DNA of 64,000 bases from Actinomycetota bacterium (GTDB lineage: Bacteria; Actinomycetota; Acidimicrobiia; Acidimicrobiales; MedAcidi-G1): positions 25,905 through 89,904 of the forward strand of contig JACNKQ010000075.1 of assembly GCA_014381945.1 (NCBI GenBank), given 5' to 3'. The notes beneath the pieces are model-generated. The model was not told the origin of the DNA. It did no database searches and worked only from the letters and a program-made list of their open reading frames with translations. The translations under genes were made by a program, and so were the position numbers. Shown here piece after piece: positions 47,085 through 58,808 of the stretch (positions are counted from its first letter, which is position 1; each line of letters begins with the position of its first letter).

Positions 47085-47927
47085 TCAGGGCTGGTCGGGC
47101 AGGTTCGTCCAGCCCCTACCGTCCGCACGTCCGTACCAGCCGCCTGCGGCCATCGTGCCGCCGTCGACCATGAGGGTGTTGCCGGTCATGAACGACGACA
47201 GGTCGCTGGCCAGAAACAGCATCACCTTGGCGTAGTCGAGAGGTTGCCCCCAACGGCCGATCGGGATCCAGGAGCGGATCAGTGCCGGATCCCTGCCCCG
47301 CAGCATGCGGTCACCGGGCGTCTGGAGCGTGTCGGCCATGTCGGGGGCGATGCAGTTGACGCGGATTCCGTCCTTGCCGACCTCGACCGCCAAGGATCTG
47401 GTGAACGCCGAGACACCGGCGTTGAAAGCCGAGTAGGCGCTGTTGAGCGGTATGCCCCGGAACGCCTCGACCGTAGAGACGTTGATGACAACACCGCTCC
47501 CCCGCTCGCTCATTGCCGGCAGGAATGCGCGCGTGCAGCGAAACACGTGGTGGAGTTGTATCTCGTACTGCGCAGCCCACTGCTCCTCGTCGGTCTCGGT
47601 GAACAGGCCGTTGGGCCGATAGTCGCCGACGTTGTTGACAAGGATGTCCACGGCACCGCCTGCTGCCTCGGTTGCAGTGGCATGGAGTAGTTCGATGGTC
47701 GCCGCCTCCCGGATGTCGCCGACGACGGCGACGGCCGTCCCCCCGACCGCCTCGATGTCGGCGACCGTTGCCTGCGCCAGATCGGCGTCGATGTCGTTGA
47801 GCACCACGGAGGCACCTGCTGCAGCGAACAGGCGGGACGTGGCGCCACCGATTCCGCCCCCGCCTCCAGTCACCACCGCAGTCGTTTCAGCCAGCGAGAC
47901 CATCGCTGCAACGTCCGTTGGGTGCAT
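47085..47927 (-). CDS. SDR-family protein with Asn in place of the catalytic Lys
   Basis: 280-residue SDR. Cofactor motif VTGGGGGIGGATSRLF, NDIDADLAQ, NNVGDYRP, and the catalytic Ser region GVVINVSTVEA are normal, but the active-site motif reads YSAFN rather than YxxxK. The motif is in a well-aligned place (LNSAYSAFNAGVSAFTRSLA), so this is a real change. Whether the enzyme keeps dehydrogenase activity is doubtful. An ATG at 47903 (MVSLAETTAV) is an alternative start. Confidence 0.83.
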   Translation of the reverse strand: MHPTDVAAMVSLAETTAVVTGGGGGIGGATSRLFAAAGASVVLNDIDADLAQATVADIEAVGGTAVAVVGDIREAATIELLHATATEAAGGAVDILVNNVGDYRPNGLFTETDEEQWAAQYEIQLHHVFRCTRAFLPAMSERGSGVVINVSTVEAFRGIPLNSAYSAFNAGVSAFTRSLAVEVGKDGIRVNCIAPDMADTLQTPGDRMLRGRDPALIRSWIPIGRWGQPLDYAKVMLFLASDLSSFMTGNTLMVDGGTMAAGGWYGRADGRGWTNLPDQP

Positions 47928-48014
47928 GTGCGAAACCCCCGATCTACCGACCCCTGCGGCCTGCCTACCAGTTGGATTGTTCAGTCATCCAGACGGAGCG
48001 GCGTCAACCGTGCC

Positions 48015-48719
48015 TCAGGAGACCGATGCGCCCAGCAGGTTGCCGATCAGGTAGGTCGCCCCACAGGCCCCGATCGCCACCAACGTCTGGCGTAGCACCA
48101 TGCGCCATGCGGGTCGCTCGGTGAGTCGGGCCAGGACGGCCCCGACCATCGCTGCAGCGCCGACGCCGAGCCCGACCGAGGCCCAGACGGCCCCCGTGCC
48201 TCCGCTCCCCAGCCATGGCACCAGCGGTATGAGCGCCCCCAGTGCGAAGAACGTGAAGCCGGCGAGTGCCGCCTTGAGGGGGTCTCCCAGCTGTGTCGGG
48301 TCGACGCCAAGTTCTTCGCGGGCGTGCACGTCGAGTGCCACCTCGGGATCAACCATGAACTCCTCAGCGATCCGGACCGCCTGCTCGTGGTCGAGGCCGC
48401 GGTCCCGGTAGATCGAGGCCAGTTCCTGTGTCTCCATCTCGGGGTTGTCGCGGATGGAGATGCGCTCGATCTCGAGCTCTCGTTCGACCAGTTCGGCCTG
48501 GGCCCTCAGGGACACGTACTCCCCCGATCCCATCGAGATCGCTCCGGCCAAAAGGCCCGTGATGCCGGCCAGGCGGACGAGGGTGGGGTCGGTGCTCGCT
48601 CCTGCAAAGCCCAGGATCAGCGCCACGTTCGAGACGAGGCCGTCGCTGATGCCGAACACGGCGGCTCGGGCCGTGCCACCCTGCACGTCCCGGTGGCGGT
48701 GGACCATTGACGGTGACAT
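48015..48719 (-). CDS. VIT1/CCC1-family iron/manganese transporter
   Basis: 234-residue membrane transporter. First helix GTARAAVFGISDGLVSNVALILGFAGAS, then GLLAGAISMGSGEYVSLRAQAELVERELEIER with the family's metal-entry residues, a cytosolic metal-binding helical insert (RDRGLDHEQAVRIAEEFMVDPEVALDVHAREELG), and three closing helices. In yeast and plants relatives load vacuoles; in bacteria they are thought to export or store Fe/Mn. The -10 TAGGTT lies 7 nt before the ATG. Confidence 0.88.
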   Translation of the reverse strand: MSPSMVHRHRDVQGGTARAAVFGISDGLVSNVALILGFAGASTDPTLVRLAGITGLLAGAISMGSGEYVSLRAQAELVERELEIERISIRDNPEMETQELASIYRDRGLDHEQAVRIAEEFMVDPEVALDVHAREELGVDPTQLGDPLKAALAGFTFFALGALIPLVPWLGSGGTGAVWASVGLGVGAAAMVGAVLARLTERPAWRMVLRQTLVAIGACGATYLIGNLLGASVS

Positions 48720-48726
48720 GGATCGG

Positions 48727-48732
48727 AACCTA
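48727..48732 (-). promoter_or_regulatory. -10 element of VIT1-like gene (leaderless)
   Basis: TAGGTT, 7 nt before the ATG at 48719. Confidence 0.5.
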
Positions 48733-48759
48733 CTGCCTCGTCCGGGGCACGTGTGGGGG

Positions 48760-49848
48760 TCAGGAGGGATCCCCGGGTGGCAGCGGGTCGTCGCAGGGAT
48801 CGACGTCGAACCTCGTATCCGACCGCCAGGCCCCGTCCTCCCAGCCGTCCCCCACCGTGAACCCGTGATCCACTGCGATGCCCTCGGCAACGACCCGTCC
48901 GGCCAGCTCCGAGCCCTCCCGGCACAGGTGGATTCCGTCGACCTTGCGGATGGGCCAGTCCACGCCATTGCGATCGACCAGGCGGACATGCTCGCCTTCC
49001 CTGCTGAATGCCGGCGTGAGGTCCACGATGAACACCCGTTCATCCCGCAGGTCGAGGGCGACGACCAGGCGGTTGAGCCGTTCGGGTGATGCCTCGTCGG
49101 GAGGTGCCGGCAGCATCGTGAGCCAGTAGACCGCGGCCCCATCGGCGGTCAGGACATCGACGGCGACGTCCATGAGGAAGGCGAACTGCTCCTCCCAGTC
49201 GGCGTCCGTCGGCGTGGGCCGTCGCAGTCCACCGGCGACAACGCCTTCCTCGATATCCCATACCCCCGCCTGGAGCACGACCACATCGGGTCTGGCCTCG
49301 GCGACGAATTCGGCCCAGGTCTCCCACCAGGGGAACACCGGCCAGCGGCTCAGTCCGAATCCGACCTGCGTGTGGTTGACCACGTCCACGAGACCGGTGT
49401 GCTCCAGCGCAGCCGTCAAACCCGGTTCGATCTCATAGGTGACGCTGTCACCCAGCACCAGGACGCGCAGTGGATCGTCTGGTGTGGGTATCCGCCCCCG
49501 TTGGGGCGGCGTCGCCATCGAGGTGGTGGTGGGCGCCGCTGTGGTGGTGGGCGCCGCTGTGGTGGTGGGCGTCGCCATCGAGGTGGTGGTGGGCGTCGCC
49601 ATCGAGGTGGTGGTGGGCGTCGCCATCGAGGTGGTAGTGGGCGCCGCTGTGGTGGCGGGGGGCATCGTCACCGGAACAGACGTGGAGGTGACCTGGTCAT
49701 CGTGGGCATTGGCGGACAACCCTTCACTGCCACAGGCAGACAGGGCGCAGATACCGAGCCCGATTGCCAGCCCCACCCGTCGGCCACCCGCCAGTCCGGG
49801 GCTCACCACCGCCTTGTCGACTCCATTTCGTGCCGTCCCTGCTCGCAC
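48760..49848 (-). CDS. Secreted SGNH-hydrolase-like lipoprotein with Thr-repeat linker
   Basis: 362 residues. Signal (VGLAIGLGICALSAC) with a lipobox, a linker of about 70 residues made of TTTSMATP and TTTAAP repeats, then an SGNH-like domain: VLVLGDSVTYEIEPGL (nucleophile Ser block), VVVLQAGVWDIEEG (block III lacks the usual Asn), KVDGIHLCREG (Asp-x-x-His). Esterase or acetyl-transfer activity on envelope polymers is likely. GTG start at 49848; a later GTG closer to the signal is possible. It follows the EamA gene on the same strand with 21 nt between. Confidence 0.78.
   Translation of the reverse strand: MRAGTARNGVDKAVVSPGLAGGRRVGLAIGLGICALSACGSEGLSANAHDDQVTSTSVPVTMPPATTAAPTTTSMATPTTTSMATPTTTSMATPTTTAAPTTTAAPTTTSMATPPQRGRIPTPDDPLRVLVLGDSVTYEIEPGLTAALEHTGLVDVVNHTQVGFGLSRWPVFPWWETWAEFVAEARPDVVVLQAGVWDIEEGVVAGGLRRPTPTDADWEEQFAFLMDVAVDVLTADGAAVYWLTMLPAPPDEASPERLNRLVVALDLRDERVFIVDLTPAFSREGEHVRLVDRNGVDWPIRKVDGIHLCREGSELAGRVVAEGIAVDHGFTVGDGWEDGAWRSDTRFDVDPCDDPLPPGDPS
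49515..49665 (-). repeat. Tandem coding repeats (Thr/Ala/Pro linker)
   Basis: Two interspersed units, gtcgccatcgaggtggtggtgg and gccgctgtggtggtgg (plus-strand view), repeat four and three times in frame and encode the SGNH lipoprotein linker. Confidence 0.85.
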
Positions 49849-49869
49849 CGTAGACGAGAGACCCGCACC

Positions 49870-50775
49870 CTACGAGCGGGATGCCCGTGTGGTGAGCCAG
49901 GCTCCGCCGATCAGGGTCAATGCGCCCAGCAACTGCCACACGACGAGCGTCTCACCGAGGACGACCACCCCGAGGACCGCTGCAACGACCGGAACCAGAT
50001 AGGTCACGACCGACATCCGGACCGGACCGACCCTGCCGATGAGCGTGGCGGCCGCCACGTACGCGAGCCCGGTCCCGCCGACCCCCACTGCCAGGTTGGC
50101 GGCGAACGCCTTCGTCGACCAGGACGAGTCGGCCAGGCCGAACAACCCGTACGGCAGGGTGAGCACCGTCGCCACCGTCGCCACCCGCGCCAGTACCGCC
50201 GGAGCGCCGTACCGGCGCTGCAGTGGGCCGGCGAGGTTGGCGGCCACCCCGTACGAGGTCACCGCCAGGAGCACGAGGACCACGCCGACGCCGGTCGTGC
50301 TGCCGGTGGCGGCGGTGGGCAGGCCGATCATCGCTATGCCTGCCACTCCGACCGCCACGCCCAGCAACTGGACCCGACCGGTCCGCACCCCGAACAGCGC
50401 CACACCTGCGAGCACGGTGGTGACCGGCATGCCGCTGTTGAGCATCCCGGCGACCGAGGAGTCGATCCACTGCTGGGCCAGCGGGAACATCGTGAGCGGA
50501 AACGCCATCCACAGTGCCCCTAGTGCGACGAGGCGAGGCAGGTCTGCCGGGTCGACCGGCTGCCGCGCGCTTGGAAACGCCCAAAGGGCGAGCATCCCGA
50601 GGGCCGGGCGCAGGAAGGCGACCAGGCCCGGGTGCTCGTGGTCCAGTGCCACGTCCATGAACAGAAACGACGCCCCCCAGATGCCGGCCGCACCGACAAG
50701 GAGCAGCCAGTCGAATGGCAGGAAGGGACGGGCCTCGACCGACTCCCCCGTCGGATCGCCCTCGTCTGCCACCAC
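49870..50775 (-). CDS. EamA/DMT-superfamily permease
   Basis: 301-residue transporter with ten membrane helices in two EamA repeats (WLLLVGAAGIWGASFLFMDVAL in the first; VGVVLVLLAVTSYGVAANLAG and the GETLVVWQLLGALTLIGGAWL closing part of the second). Likely exports amino acids or metabolites; substrate unknown. The GTG at 50775 is chosen from its -10 (TACCGT, 6 nt). It is divergent from the poly-C hydrolase gene. Confidence 0.87.
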   Translation of the reverse strand: MVADEGDPTGESVEARPFLPFDWLLLVGAAGIWGASFLFMDVALDHEHPGLVAFLRPALGMLALWAFPSARQPVDPADLPRLVALGALWMAFPLTMFPLAQQWIDSSVAGMLNSGMPVTTVLAGVALFGVRTGRVQLLGVAVGVAGIAMIGLPTAATGSTTGVGVVLVLLAVTSYGVAANLAGPLQRRYGAPAVLARVATVATVLTLPYGLFGLADSSWSTKAFAANLAVGVGGTGLAYVAAATLIGRVGPVRMSVVTYLVPVVAAVLGVVVLGETLVVWQLLGALTLIGGAWLTTRASRS

Positions 50776-50781
50776 GGCGGC

Positions 50782-50787
50782 ACGGTA
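50782..50787 (-). promoter_or_regulatory. -10 element of EamA permease gene (leaderless)
   Basis: TACCGT, 6 nt before the GTG at 50775. Confidence 0.5.
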
Positions 50788-50835
50788 TCGGCACCGGGCT
50801 GTGCCCGAAGGGCCGGGACCGGCCAGACTCTCGCC

Positions 50836-53371
<2,536 letters not shown>

Positions 53372-53476
53372 TCGGGTACGTGTGATCGGGGACGGGCCTG
53401 TATCACCGGGCCTGGTATCACTCCGGGGGCCTGGCGCCTACCTGTCGCCTGCGGCCGACGTGACGGCCGGGTACTG

Positions 53477-54142
53477 TTAGTCCCGGTCCGGGAAGCACAC
53501 CCGCACGAGCGCAACGGCCACGCCGACGCCCGCCACCTGCATCAGCACGAACATCGGGGCCGACGACGGCTCGATCCCGGCGAAGGTGTCCGACAGGGTG
53601 CGGGCCACGGTGACCGCCGGGTTGGCGAAGCTGGTCGATGACGTGAAGTAGTAGGCGCCGCCGATGTAGGCGCCGACCACGTAGGGGATCGCCGAGGACC
53701 GGGCGGTGCGCAGCAGGCTGAACACCACCAGTAGCAGGCCGACGGTGGCGACGACCTCGGCCAGCCAGAGGTGCCCGCCGCTGCGTACCTTCGTGGAGGC
53801 CTCGATCCACGTCAGGTCGAACATGAGGTTGGCGAGCACGGTACCGAGGCAGCCGCCGACCACCTGGGCTACGACCATGCCGGGGACCTCGCGGCCGGAC
53901 CGGTGTCCGAGCATCCATGCCGCAAGGGTGACCGCCGGGTTGAAGTCGGCCGAAATCGTCCCGAAGATCGAGATGATGGCGATCAGCACCGCTGCGGTGG
54001 CGGCGGCGTTCTGGAACAGCTGCAGCCCCACATCGTCGGGGCTGAGCCGCTCGGCCATGATCCCCGACCCGACCACTCCGATCAACAGGAAACAGGTCCC
54101 GACCCCCTCGGCAATCAGGACACGGCAGCGTTCGGTCGACAC
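53477..54142 (-). CDS. Aquaporin (MIP family)
   Basis: 221-residue six-helix channel with both NPA motifs: DFNPAVTLAAWMLG and SFANPAVTVARTLS. VLIAEGVGTCFLLIGVVGSGIM is the usual first helix. Related actinobacterial channels move water, glycerol or arsenite; no ars operon adjoins. GTG start chosen because a -10 TAGGGT lies 8 nt upstream; a longer ATG start adds nine residues. Confidence 0.88.
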   Translation of the reverse strand: MSTERCRVLIAEGVGTCFLLIGVVGSGIMAERLSPDDVGLQLFQNAAATAAVLIAIISIFGTISADFNPAVTLAAWMLGHRSGREVPGMVVAQVVGGCLGTVLANLMFDLTWIEASTKVRSGGHLWLAEVVATVGLLLVVFSLLRTARSSAIPYVVGAYIGGAYYFTSSTSFANPAVTVARTLSDTFAGIEPSSAPMFVLMQVAGVGVAVALVRVCFPDRD

Positions 54143-54150
54143 GGCGTGCA

Positions 54151-54156
54151 ACCCTA
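54151..54156 (-). promoter_or_regulatory. -10 element of aquaporin gene (leaderless)
   Basis: TAGGGT, 8 nt before the GTG at 54142. Confidence 0.45.
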
Positions 54157-54208
54157 CGTCGCCGCACACTTCATGACATGAACTCGATCAGCGCGTCGAG
54201 CACGAGGC

Positions 54209-55150
54209 TCAAAGACCTGCCGCCGCCAGCAACTCCGCCTCCCGTTCGTACCCGCGCCGGCGTGCCAGTTCGGACGGCAGCCCGTTCCACATGCCCTCCT
54301 CGCTCACCGGCCGGTGTCCACCGTTCAGGAGCAGCCCGACCATGTCGACCTCGACCCCCCTCGGGTCGAGTGCGTTGTAGAAGGACTCCCAGCGGACCGG
54401 TGCTCCGGCTTCGAGGAGCAGCGCCGCGACCTCCCGCCGTCCGGCGAACAGGGCGAAGTCCATCGGTTGGTCATTGAAGTCGCTGACGGCGGCCAGGTCA
54501 GCGCCGTACCGGAGCAGCACCTCGGCCACCGCCACGTTCTCTGCATAGTGCAGGGGCGTGTCGCCCTCGACCGTCACCGTACCGACGTCCGCCCCGTACT
54601 CGAGCAGCAGGTCGGCGATCTCGGGGAAGCCGGACCCCGCCGCCTCGTGGAGCGGACCCCCGATGCCCGACCGGAGATTCGGGTCGGCGCCGTGGTCCAG
54701 GAGCAGTTCGACGCCGTCGAGGCACCCGCGTGCGGTCAGTATCCAGAGCATCGTCGATCGTCCGTCCTGGACGAAGGCGTCAGGTGCTGACCCGGCCGCG
54801 AGCGCCGTCGCCAGCGCTTCGAGGTTGCCGGCAACCGCCGCCACTTCCGCCGGTCCCGGATCGTCACCCACCCCCATTTCGTGCGGCAGGTAGGCCCGCG
54901 AGGAGCTCTTCACCGCCAGCGGGCACTGCCAGTCAACGGTGTCCTCGATCGAGACCGGCACCGTGAACGCGGGCACCGTCGTCTCGGGCACCGTCGTCTC
55001 GGGCACCGTCGTCTCGGGCACCGTGGACCCGGGCAGCGTCGACCCGGGCAGCGTCGACCCGGGCAGCGTCGACCCGGGCAGCGTCGACTCGGACGCGCAA
55101 CCCGTCAGAAGCACCAGCATTGCGCCGATGGCAAAGGGCCACGAGGGCAT
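54209..55150 (-). CDS. Ankyrin-repeat lipoprotein
   Basis: 313 residues. Signal and lipobox (MPSWPFAIGAMLVLLTGCAS), a linker of GSTLP and ETTVP pentads, then four to five ankyrin repeats (e.g. GVELLLDHGADPNLRS, GGPLHEAAGSGFPEIADLLLEYGADV, DTPLHYAENVAVAEVLLRYGADL, FALFAGRREVAALLLEAGAPV). A protein-binding surface outside the membrane. It starts 10 nt after the cimA stop on the same strand, so it is probably co-transcribed with the branched-chain operon, though no functional link is apparent. Confidence 0.82.
   Translation of the reverse strand: MPSWPFAIGAMLVLLTGCASESTLPGSTLPGSTLPGSTLPGSTVPETTVPETTVPETTVPAFTVPVSIEDTVDWQCPLAVKSSSRAYLPHEMGVGDDPGPAEVAAVAGNLEALATALAAGSAPDAFVQDGRSTMLWILTARGCLDGVELLLDHGADPNLRSGIGGPLHEAAGSGFPEIADLLLEYGADVGTVTVEGDTPLHYAENVAVAEVLLRYGADLAAVSDFNDQPMDFALFAGRREVAALLLEAGAPVRWESFYNALDPRGVEVDMVGLLLNGGHRPVSEEGMWNGLPSELARRRGYEREAELLAAAGL
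54960..55090 (-). repeat. 15-bp tandem repeats in ankyrin lipoprotein linker
   Basis: Four copies of gggcaccgtcgtctc followed by four of gggcagcgtcgaccc (plus-strand view), in frame, encoding ETTVP and GSTLP pentads. Confidence 0.9.
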
Positions 55151-55160
55151 CTCGCCTGAT

Positions 55161-56789
55161 TCAGTCGGTGGCGTGGAGGAGGCTGTAGACGACGGCATCG
55201 ACGAGGGCCTGCCAGGAGGCCTCGATGATGTTCTCCGACACGCCGATCGTCGACCAGGTCCGGGAGCCGTCGGTCGAGTCGATCAGCACCCGGGTGACGG
55301 CGCCGGTGCCCTTGCTGGTTTCAAGGACGCGCACCTTGTAGTCGGTGAGGTGCAGCCGCTCGAGGCTCGGGTGCCGCTCCCCCAGTGCCTGCCGCAGCGC
55401 CGCGTCGAGGGCGTTGACGGGGCCGTTGCCCTCGCCGGTGGCAACGACCAGCTCGTCGTCGATCCAGAGCCTGATGGTGGCCTCTGTCTCGACATCTACG
55501 GCGACCTCGTTCCAGGCCCGGCTGCCGCTTCCCGAACGGTGGCCGACCTCGACCGAGAACGACTCGAGGCGGAAGAAATCCTGCTCCCAGCCGGAGGCCG
55601 CCCGCATGAGCAACTCGAGGGACGCATCGGCCGCCTCGAAGTGGTAGCCGACGAACTCGAGTTCCTTGAGGGTTTCGACGATGTCGCCCATCGTGGTGGC
55701 GTCGAGGTCGAGCCCGAGTTCGGCGGCCTTGACGGCGATGGTGGATCTGCCGGCCATCTCCGAGACCACGAAGCGGGTGCCGTTGCCGACGAGCTCCGGT
55801 GACACGTGTTCGTAGGCGTCGGACCGGCGCGAGATCGCGCTGGTGTGGAGACCGGCCTTGTGGGCGAAGGCCTTGGTGCCGACGTAGGGCTGCTGCGGGT
55901 CGGCCGCGAAGTTGACCAGTTCGGCCACGTGGTGCGCCACCGATGTGAGGTGGGCAAGCCGGTCCTCGGGCACAGTCTCGACGCCCATCTTGAGGCTCAG
56001 GTTGGCGATGATCGGCACCAGGTCGCAGTTGCCGACCCGCTCGCCATAGCCGTTGATCGTGCCCTGTACCTGCGTGGCGCCCCCGGCCACGCCGGCCAGT
56101 GCGTTGGCGACGCCGCAACCCGTGTCGTTGTGCAGGTGGACGCCGACCGGCGTGTCGAGGTGGGCGACGACCCCCCGGACCGTCGCCTCCACCCGTCCGG
56201 GCAGCGAGCCGCCGTTGGTGTCGCAGAGCACGAGGCAGTCCGCACCGGCCATGGCGGCACCTTCGAGAACCGCCAGCGAGAACTCGGGATTGGCGTCGTA
56301 GCCGTCGAAGAAGTGCTCGGCGTCGTAGAAGACCGTGAGCCCCTGCTCCTTGAGGAACCGCACCGAGTCGGCCACCATCGCCACACCCTCCTCGAGCGTG
56401 GTGCGCAGCGCCTCAGTGACGTGGTAGTCCCAAGCCTTGCCGACAATGCACACCACCCCGGTACCGGCGGCGACCAGGTTGGCGAGCGTCGGGTCGTCGT
56501 CGACCCGGCCCTTCACGCGGCGGGTCGAGCCGAAGGCGACCAGCCTCGAGGTGGTCAGGTCGAGTTCGGTGCCGGCCCGCTCGAAGAACTCCACGTCCTT
56601 CGGGTTCGATCCCGGCCAACCGCCCTCGATGTAGTGGACACCGAGCCGGTCGAGCTGCTCGGCGATGCGCAGCTTGTCGTCGACGGTGAGCGAGATGCCC
56701 TCCAGTTGGGCGCCGTCGCGCAGCGTCGTGTCGTAGATCTCGACGGCAGCCGGCAGCGAACCCCGCAACGGGGAATGGTCAGCCGACAT
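55161..56789 (-). CDS. cimA: (R)-citramalate synthase CimA
   Basis: 542-residue alpha-isopropylmalate-synthase-family enzyme. Opening VEIYDTTLRDGAQLEGISLTVDDKLRIAEQLDRLGVHYIEGGWPGSNPKD is the CimA pattern (GGWPGSNPKD) rather than LeuA; HLHNDTGCGVANALAG, LHTSAISRRSDAYEHV and a C-terminal LeuA-dimer regulatory domain follow. It condenses pyruvate and acetyl-CoA, opening the threonine-independent isoleucine route. It overlaps ilvE by 11 bp, and LeuB (first gene) can serve this pathway too. Confidence 0.92.
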   Translation of the reverse strand: MSADHSPLRGSLPAAVEIYDTTLRDGAQLEGISLTVDDKLRIAEQLDRLGVHYIEGGWPGSNPKDVEFFERAGTELDLTTSRLVAFGSTRRVKGRVDDDPTLANLVAAGTGVVCIVGKAWDYHVTEALRTTLEEGVAMVADSVRFLKEQGLTVFYDAEHFFDGYDANPEFSLAVLEGAAMAGADCLVLCDTNGGSLPGRVEATVRGVVAHLDTPVGVHLHNDTGCGVANALAGVAGGATQVQGTINGYGERVGNCDLVPIIANLSLKMGVETVPEDRLAHLTSVAHHVAELVNFAADPQQPYVGTKAFAHKAGLHTSAISRRSDAYEHVSPELVGNGTRFVVSEMAGRSTIAVKAAELGLDLDATTMGDIVETLKELEFVGYHFEAADASLELLMRAASGWEQDFFRLESFSVEVGHRSGSGSRAWNEVAVDVETEATIRLWIDDELVVATGEGNGPVNALDAALRQALGERHPSLERLHLTDYKVRVLETSKGTGAVTRVLIDSTDGSRTWSTIGVSENIIEASWQALVDAVVYSLLHATD

Positions 56790-57696
56790 GCTCGTTCCAT
56801 TCGGCGTATTCGGGGCGCCTGCCGCGAACCGCCTCGTAGAAGACCTCCTGGATGGCACGCGTGATCGGGCCGGGGTCTCCGATCTCGCGGTCGTCGACGG
56901 ACCGGATGGGCACCACCTCGGCGGCGGTGCCAGACAGGAAGGCCTCGTCGGCCGTGTAGAGGTCGCTGCGCAGGATGTTGCCCCGGACGTATTCGTAGCC
57001 GAGGTCGGTGGCGATGCGCCGGACGGCGTTCTGGGTGATGCCCTCGAGGGCTCCGGCGCTGCTCGGCGGCGTGACGATGCTGCCGTCGATGACGACGAAG
57101 ATGTTCTCGCCGCTGCACTCGGACACGTGGCCCTGCGGGGAGAGCAGGATCGCCTCGTCGTAGCCCGACTTGAGCGCCTGGACCTTGGCCATCTGCGAGT
57201 TGATGTAGTGGCCGCAGCCCTTGGCCGCCGGCGGCATGGCGTTGGGGTCGTGGCGCTGCCACGACGAGATCATGGTTCGCACGCCCTTCGCTATGCCCTC
57301 GTCGCCGAGGTACGAGCCCCACGGCCAGCAGGCGACCGAGACGTCGACCTGGCACGGGATCGGGTTGAGCCCCATCTCGCCGTAGCCCAGGTACGCCAGG
57401 GGCCGGATGTAGCAGGACTGCAGCCCGTTTGCACGCACAGTGTCGAGGACCGCAGCCACCAGGTCGTCGACCGACCACGGAATGTCGATGAAGAGGATCT
57501 TCGCCGAGCGGAACAGGCGCTCGATGTGGGGCGTGAGCCGGAACACCGCCGGCCCACGGTCGGTCTCGTAGGCCCGGATGCCCTCGAACACGCCGTTGCC
57601 GTAGTGGAGTGTGTGCGTGAGCACGTGGATCGTGGCATCGTCCCAGTCGACGAGTTCGCCGTTCATCCAGATCTTGTCTGCCTTCTCGATCGGCAT
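56779..57696 (-). CDS. ilvE: Branched-chain amino acid aminotransferase
   Basis: 305-residue class IV PLP aminotransferase. MNGELVDWDDATIHVLTHTLHYGNGVFEGIRAY, the PLP Lys in YINSQMAKVQALKSGYDEAI, SECSGENIFVVIDG and SDLYTADEAFLSGTAAEVVPI. Final step for Val, Leu and Ile. AGGAG ribosome site about 9 nt before the ATG. Middle gene of leuB-ilvE-cimA. Confidence 0.94.
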   Translation of the reverse strand: MPIEKADKIWMNGELVDWDDATIHVLTHTLHYGNGVFEGIRAYETDRGPAVFRLTPHIERLFRSAKILFIDIPWSVDDLVAAVLDTVRANGLQSCYIRPLAYLGYGEMGLNPIPCQVDVSVACWPWGSYLGDEGIAKGVRTMISSWQRHDPNAMPPAAKGCGHYINSQMAKVQALKSGYDEAILLSPQGHVSECSGENIFVVIDGSIVTPPSSAGALEGITQNAVRRIATDLGYEYVRGNILRSDLYTADEAFLSGTAAEVVPIRSVDDREIGDPGPITRAIQEVFYEAVRGRRPEYAEWNEHVG

Positions 57697-57745
57697 GTTG
57701 TCTGCTCCTGGTTTCCTGTCGTGGTGTACCTGTCGTGTGCGGGGC

Positions 57746-58723
57746 CTAGACCCTCGCCGCTATCGCGTCGCCGATGGCGACCGTGCCCTCGACCTGGGTG
57801 GCCGGATCGGCACAGGCAGTGGTGATACGTCGGGCGGCATCCTGTTCGCCCAGGAAGTCGAGCATCATCGCCGCAGAGAGGATCGCTGCGGTCGGGTTGG
57901 CGATGCCCCTGCCGGTGATGTCGGGTGCCGAGCCGTGGACCGGCTCGAACATCGACGCTCCGGTGCGCTCCGGGTTGAGGTTCGCAGAGGCTGCGAAGCC
58001 GATGCCACCGGAGACGGCACCCCCGAGGTCTGTGAGGATGTCGCCGAAGAGGTTGTCCGTGACGATGACGTCGTAGCGCTGCGGGTGCTGAACGAAGTGG
58101 ATGCAGGCAGCGTCGACATGGTTGTAGGCGGTCTCGACGTCGGGGTAGTCGGCGGCCACCTCGTTGAAGGTGCGCTCCCAGAGGTCGCCGGCGAACGTGA
58201 GCACGTTGGTCTTGTGGACGAGCGTGAGGTGTCTGCGCCGGGTCCCGGCCAGGTCGAAGGCGAAGCGGACGCAGCGTTCGACGCCCATGCGCGTGTTGAC
58301 AGAGCCCTGGGTGGCGACCTCGTATGGCGTGCCCCTGCGCAGGAAGCCGCCCTCGCCGGCGTAGGCGCCCTCGGTGTTCTCGCGCACGACGCAGAAGTCG
58401 ATGTCGTTGTCGGGGAACACGAAGGGGCGGAGGTTGATGTAGAGGTCGAGTGCGAAGCGCATCTTGAGCAGCAGGCCGCGCTCAATGATCCCCGGAGGAA
58501 CCTCGGGGGTGCCGACCGCACCCAGGAAGAGGGCGTCGAGCCCGCGCCATTCCTCGATGACCTCGTCGGGCAGGACGGTGCCGTCACGGAGGTAACGGCT
58601 GCCGCCGAGGTCGTAGTCGACGGCTTCGAACTCGACCCCTGCCGCAGCGACGACCTTGAGGCCCTCTGATACGACCTCGGGCCCGATGCCGTCGCCGCCG
58701 ATGACGCCGATGCGGTGTGCCAC
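57746..58723 (-). CDS. leuB: 3-isopropylmalate dehydrogenase
   Basis: 325-residue beta-decarboxylating dehydrogenase. [95 protein letters not shown] and [17 protein letters not shown] start with AGGAG 7-8 nt upstream. First gene of the operon, directly after an attenuator. Family-typical actinobacterial length (shorter than the 350-residue proteobacterial enzymes). Confidence 0.94.
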   Translation of the reverse strand: MAHRIGVIGGDGIGPEVVSEGLKVVAAAGVEFEAVDYDLGGSRYLRDGTVLPDEVIEEWRGLDALFLGAVGTPEVPPGIIERGLLLKMRFALDLYINLRPFVFPDNDIDFCVVRENTEGAYAGEGGFLRRGTPYEVATQGSVNTRMGVERCVRFAFDLAGTRRRHLTLVHKTNVLTFAGDLWERTFNEVAADYPDVETAYNHVDAACIHFVQHPQRYDVIVTDNLFGDILTDLGGAVSGGIGFAASANLNPERTGASMFEPVHGSAPDITGRGIANPTAAILSAAMMLDFLGEQDAARRITTACADPATQVEGTVAIGDAIAARV

Positions 58724-58779
58724 TGGAGTGCTCCTGATGTGTCGGTCTGCTGGGAGAAGAGAAAGTGTGCCCGGAAAGG

Positions 58780-58804
58780 AAAAACCGCCCACCGAGGTGG
58801 ACGG
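58780..58804 (-). terminator. Intrinsic terminator (attenuator) before leuB
   Basis: Stem CCGTCCAC/GTGGGCGG (8 bp with one T-G), tetraloop CTCG, then five T. It lies 56 nt before the leuB GTG and after the leader peptide. Its 5' arm can instead form an antiterminator: positions 58811-58802 pair with 58794-58786 (CGCCC/GGGCG plus ACCG/CGGT with one bulged G). Confidence 0.8.
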
Positions 58805-58808
58805 TCGG

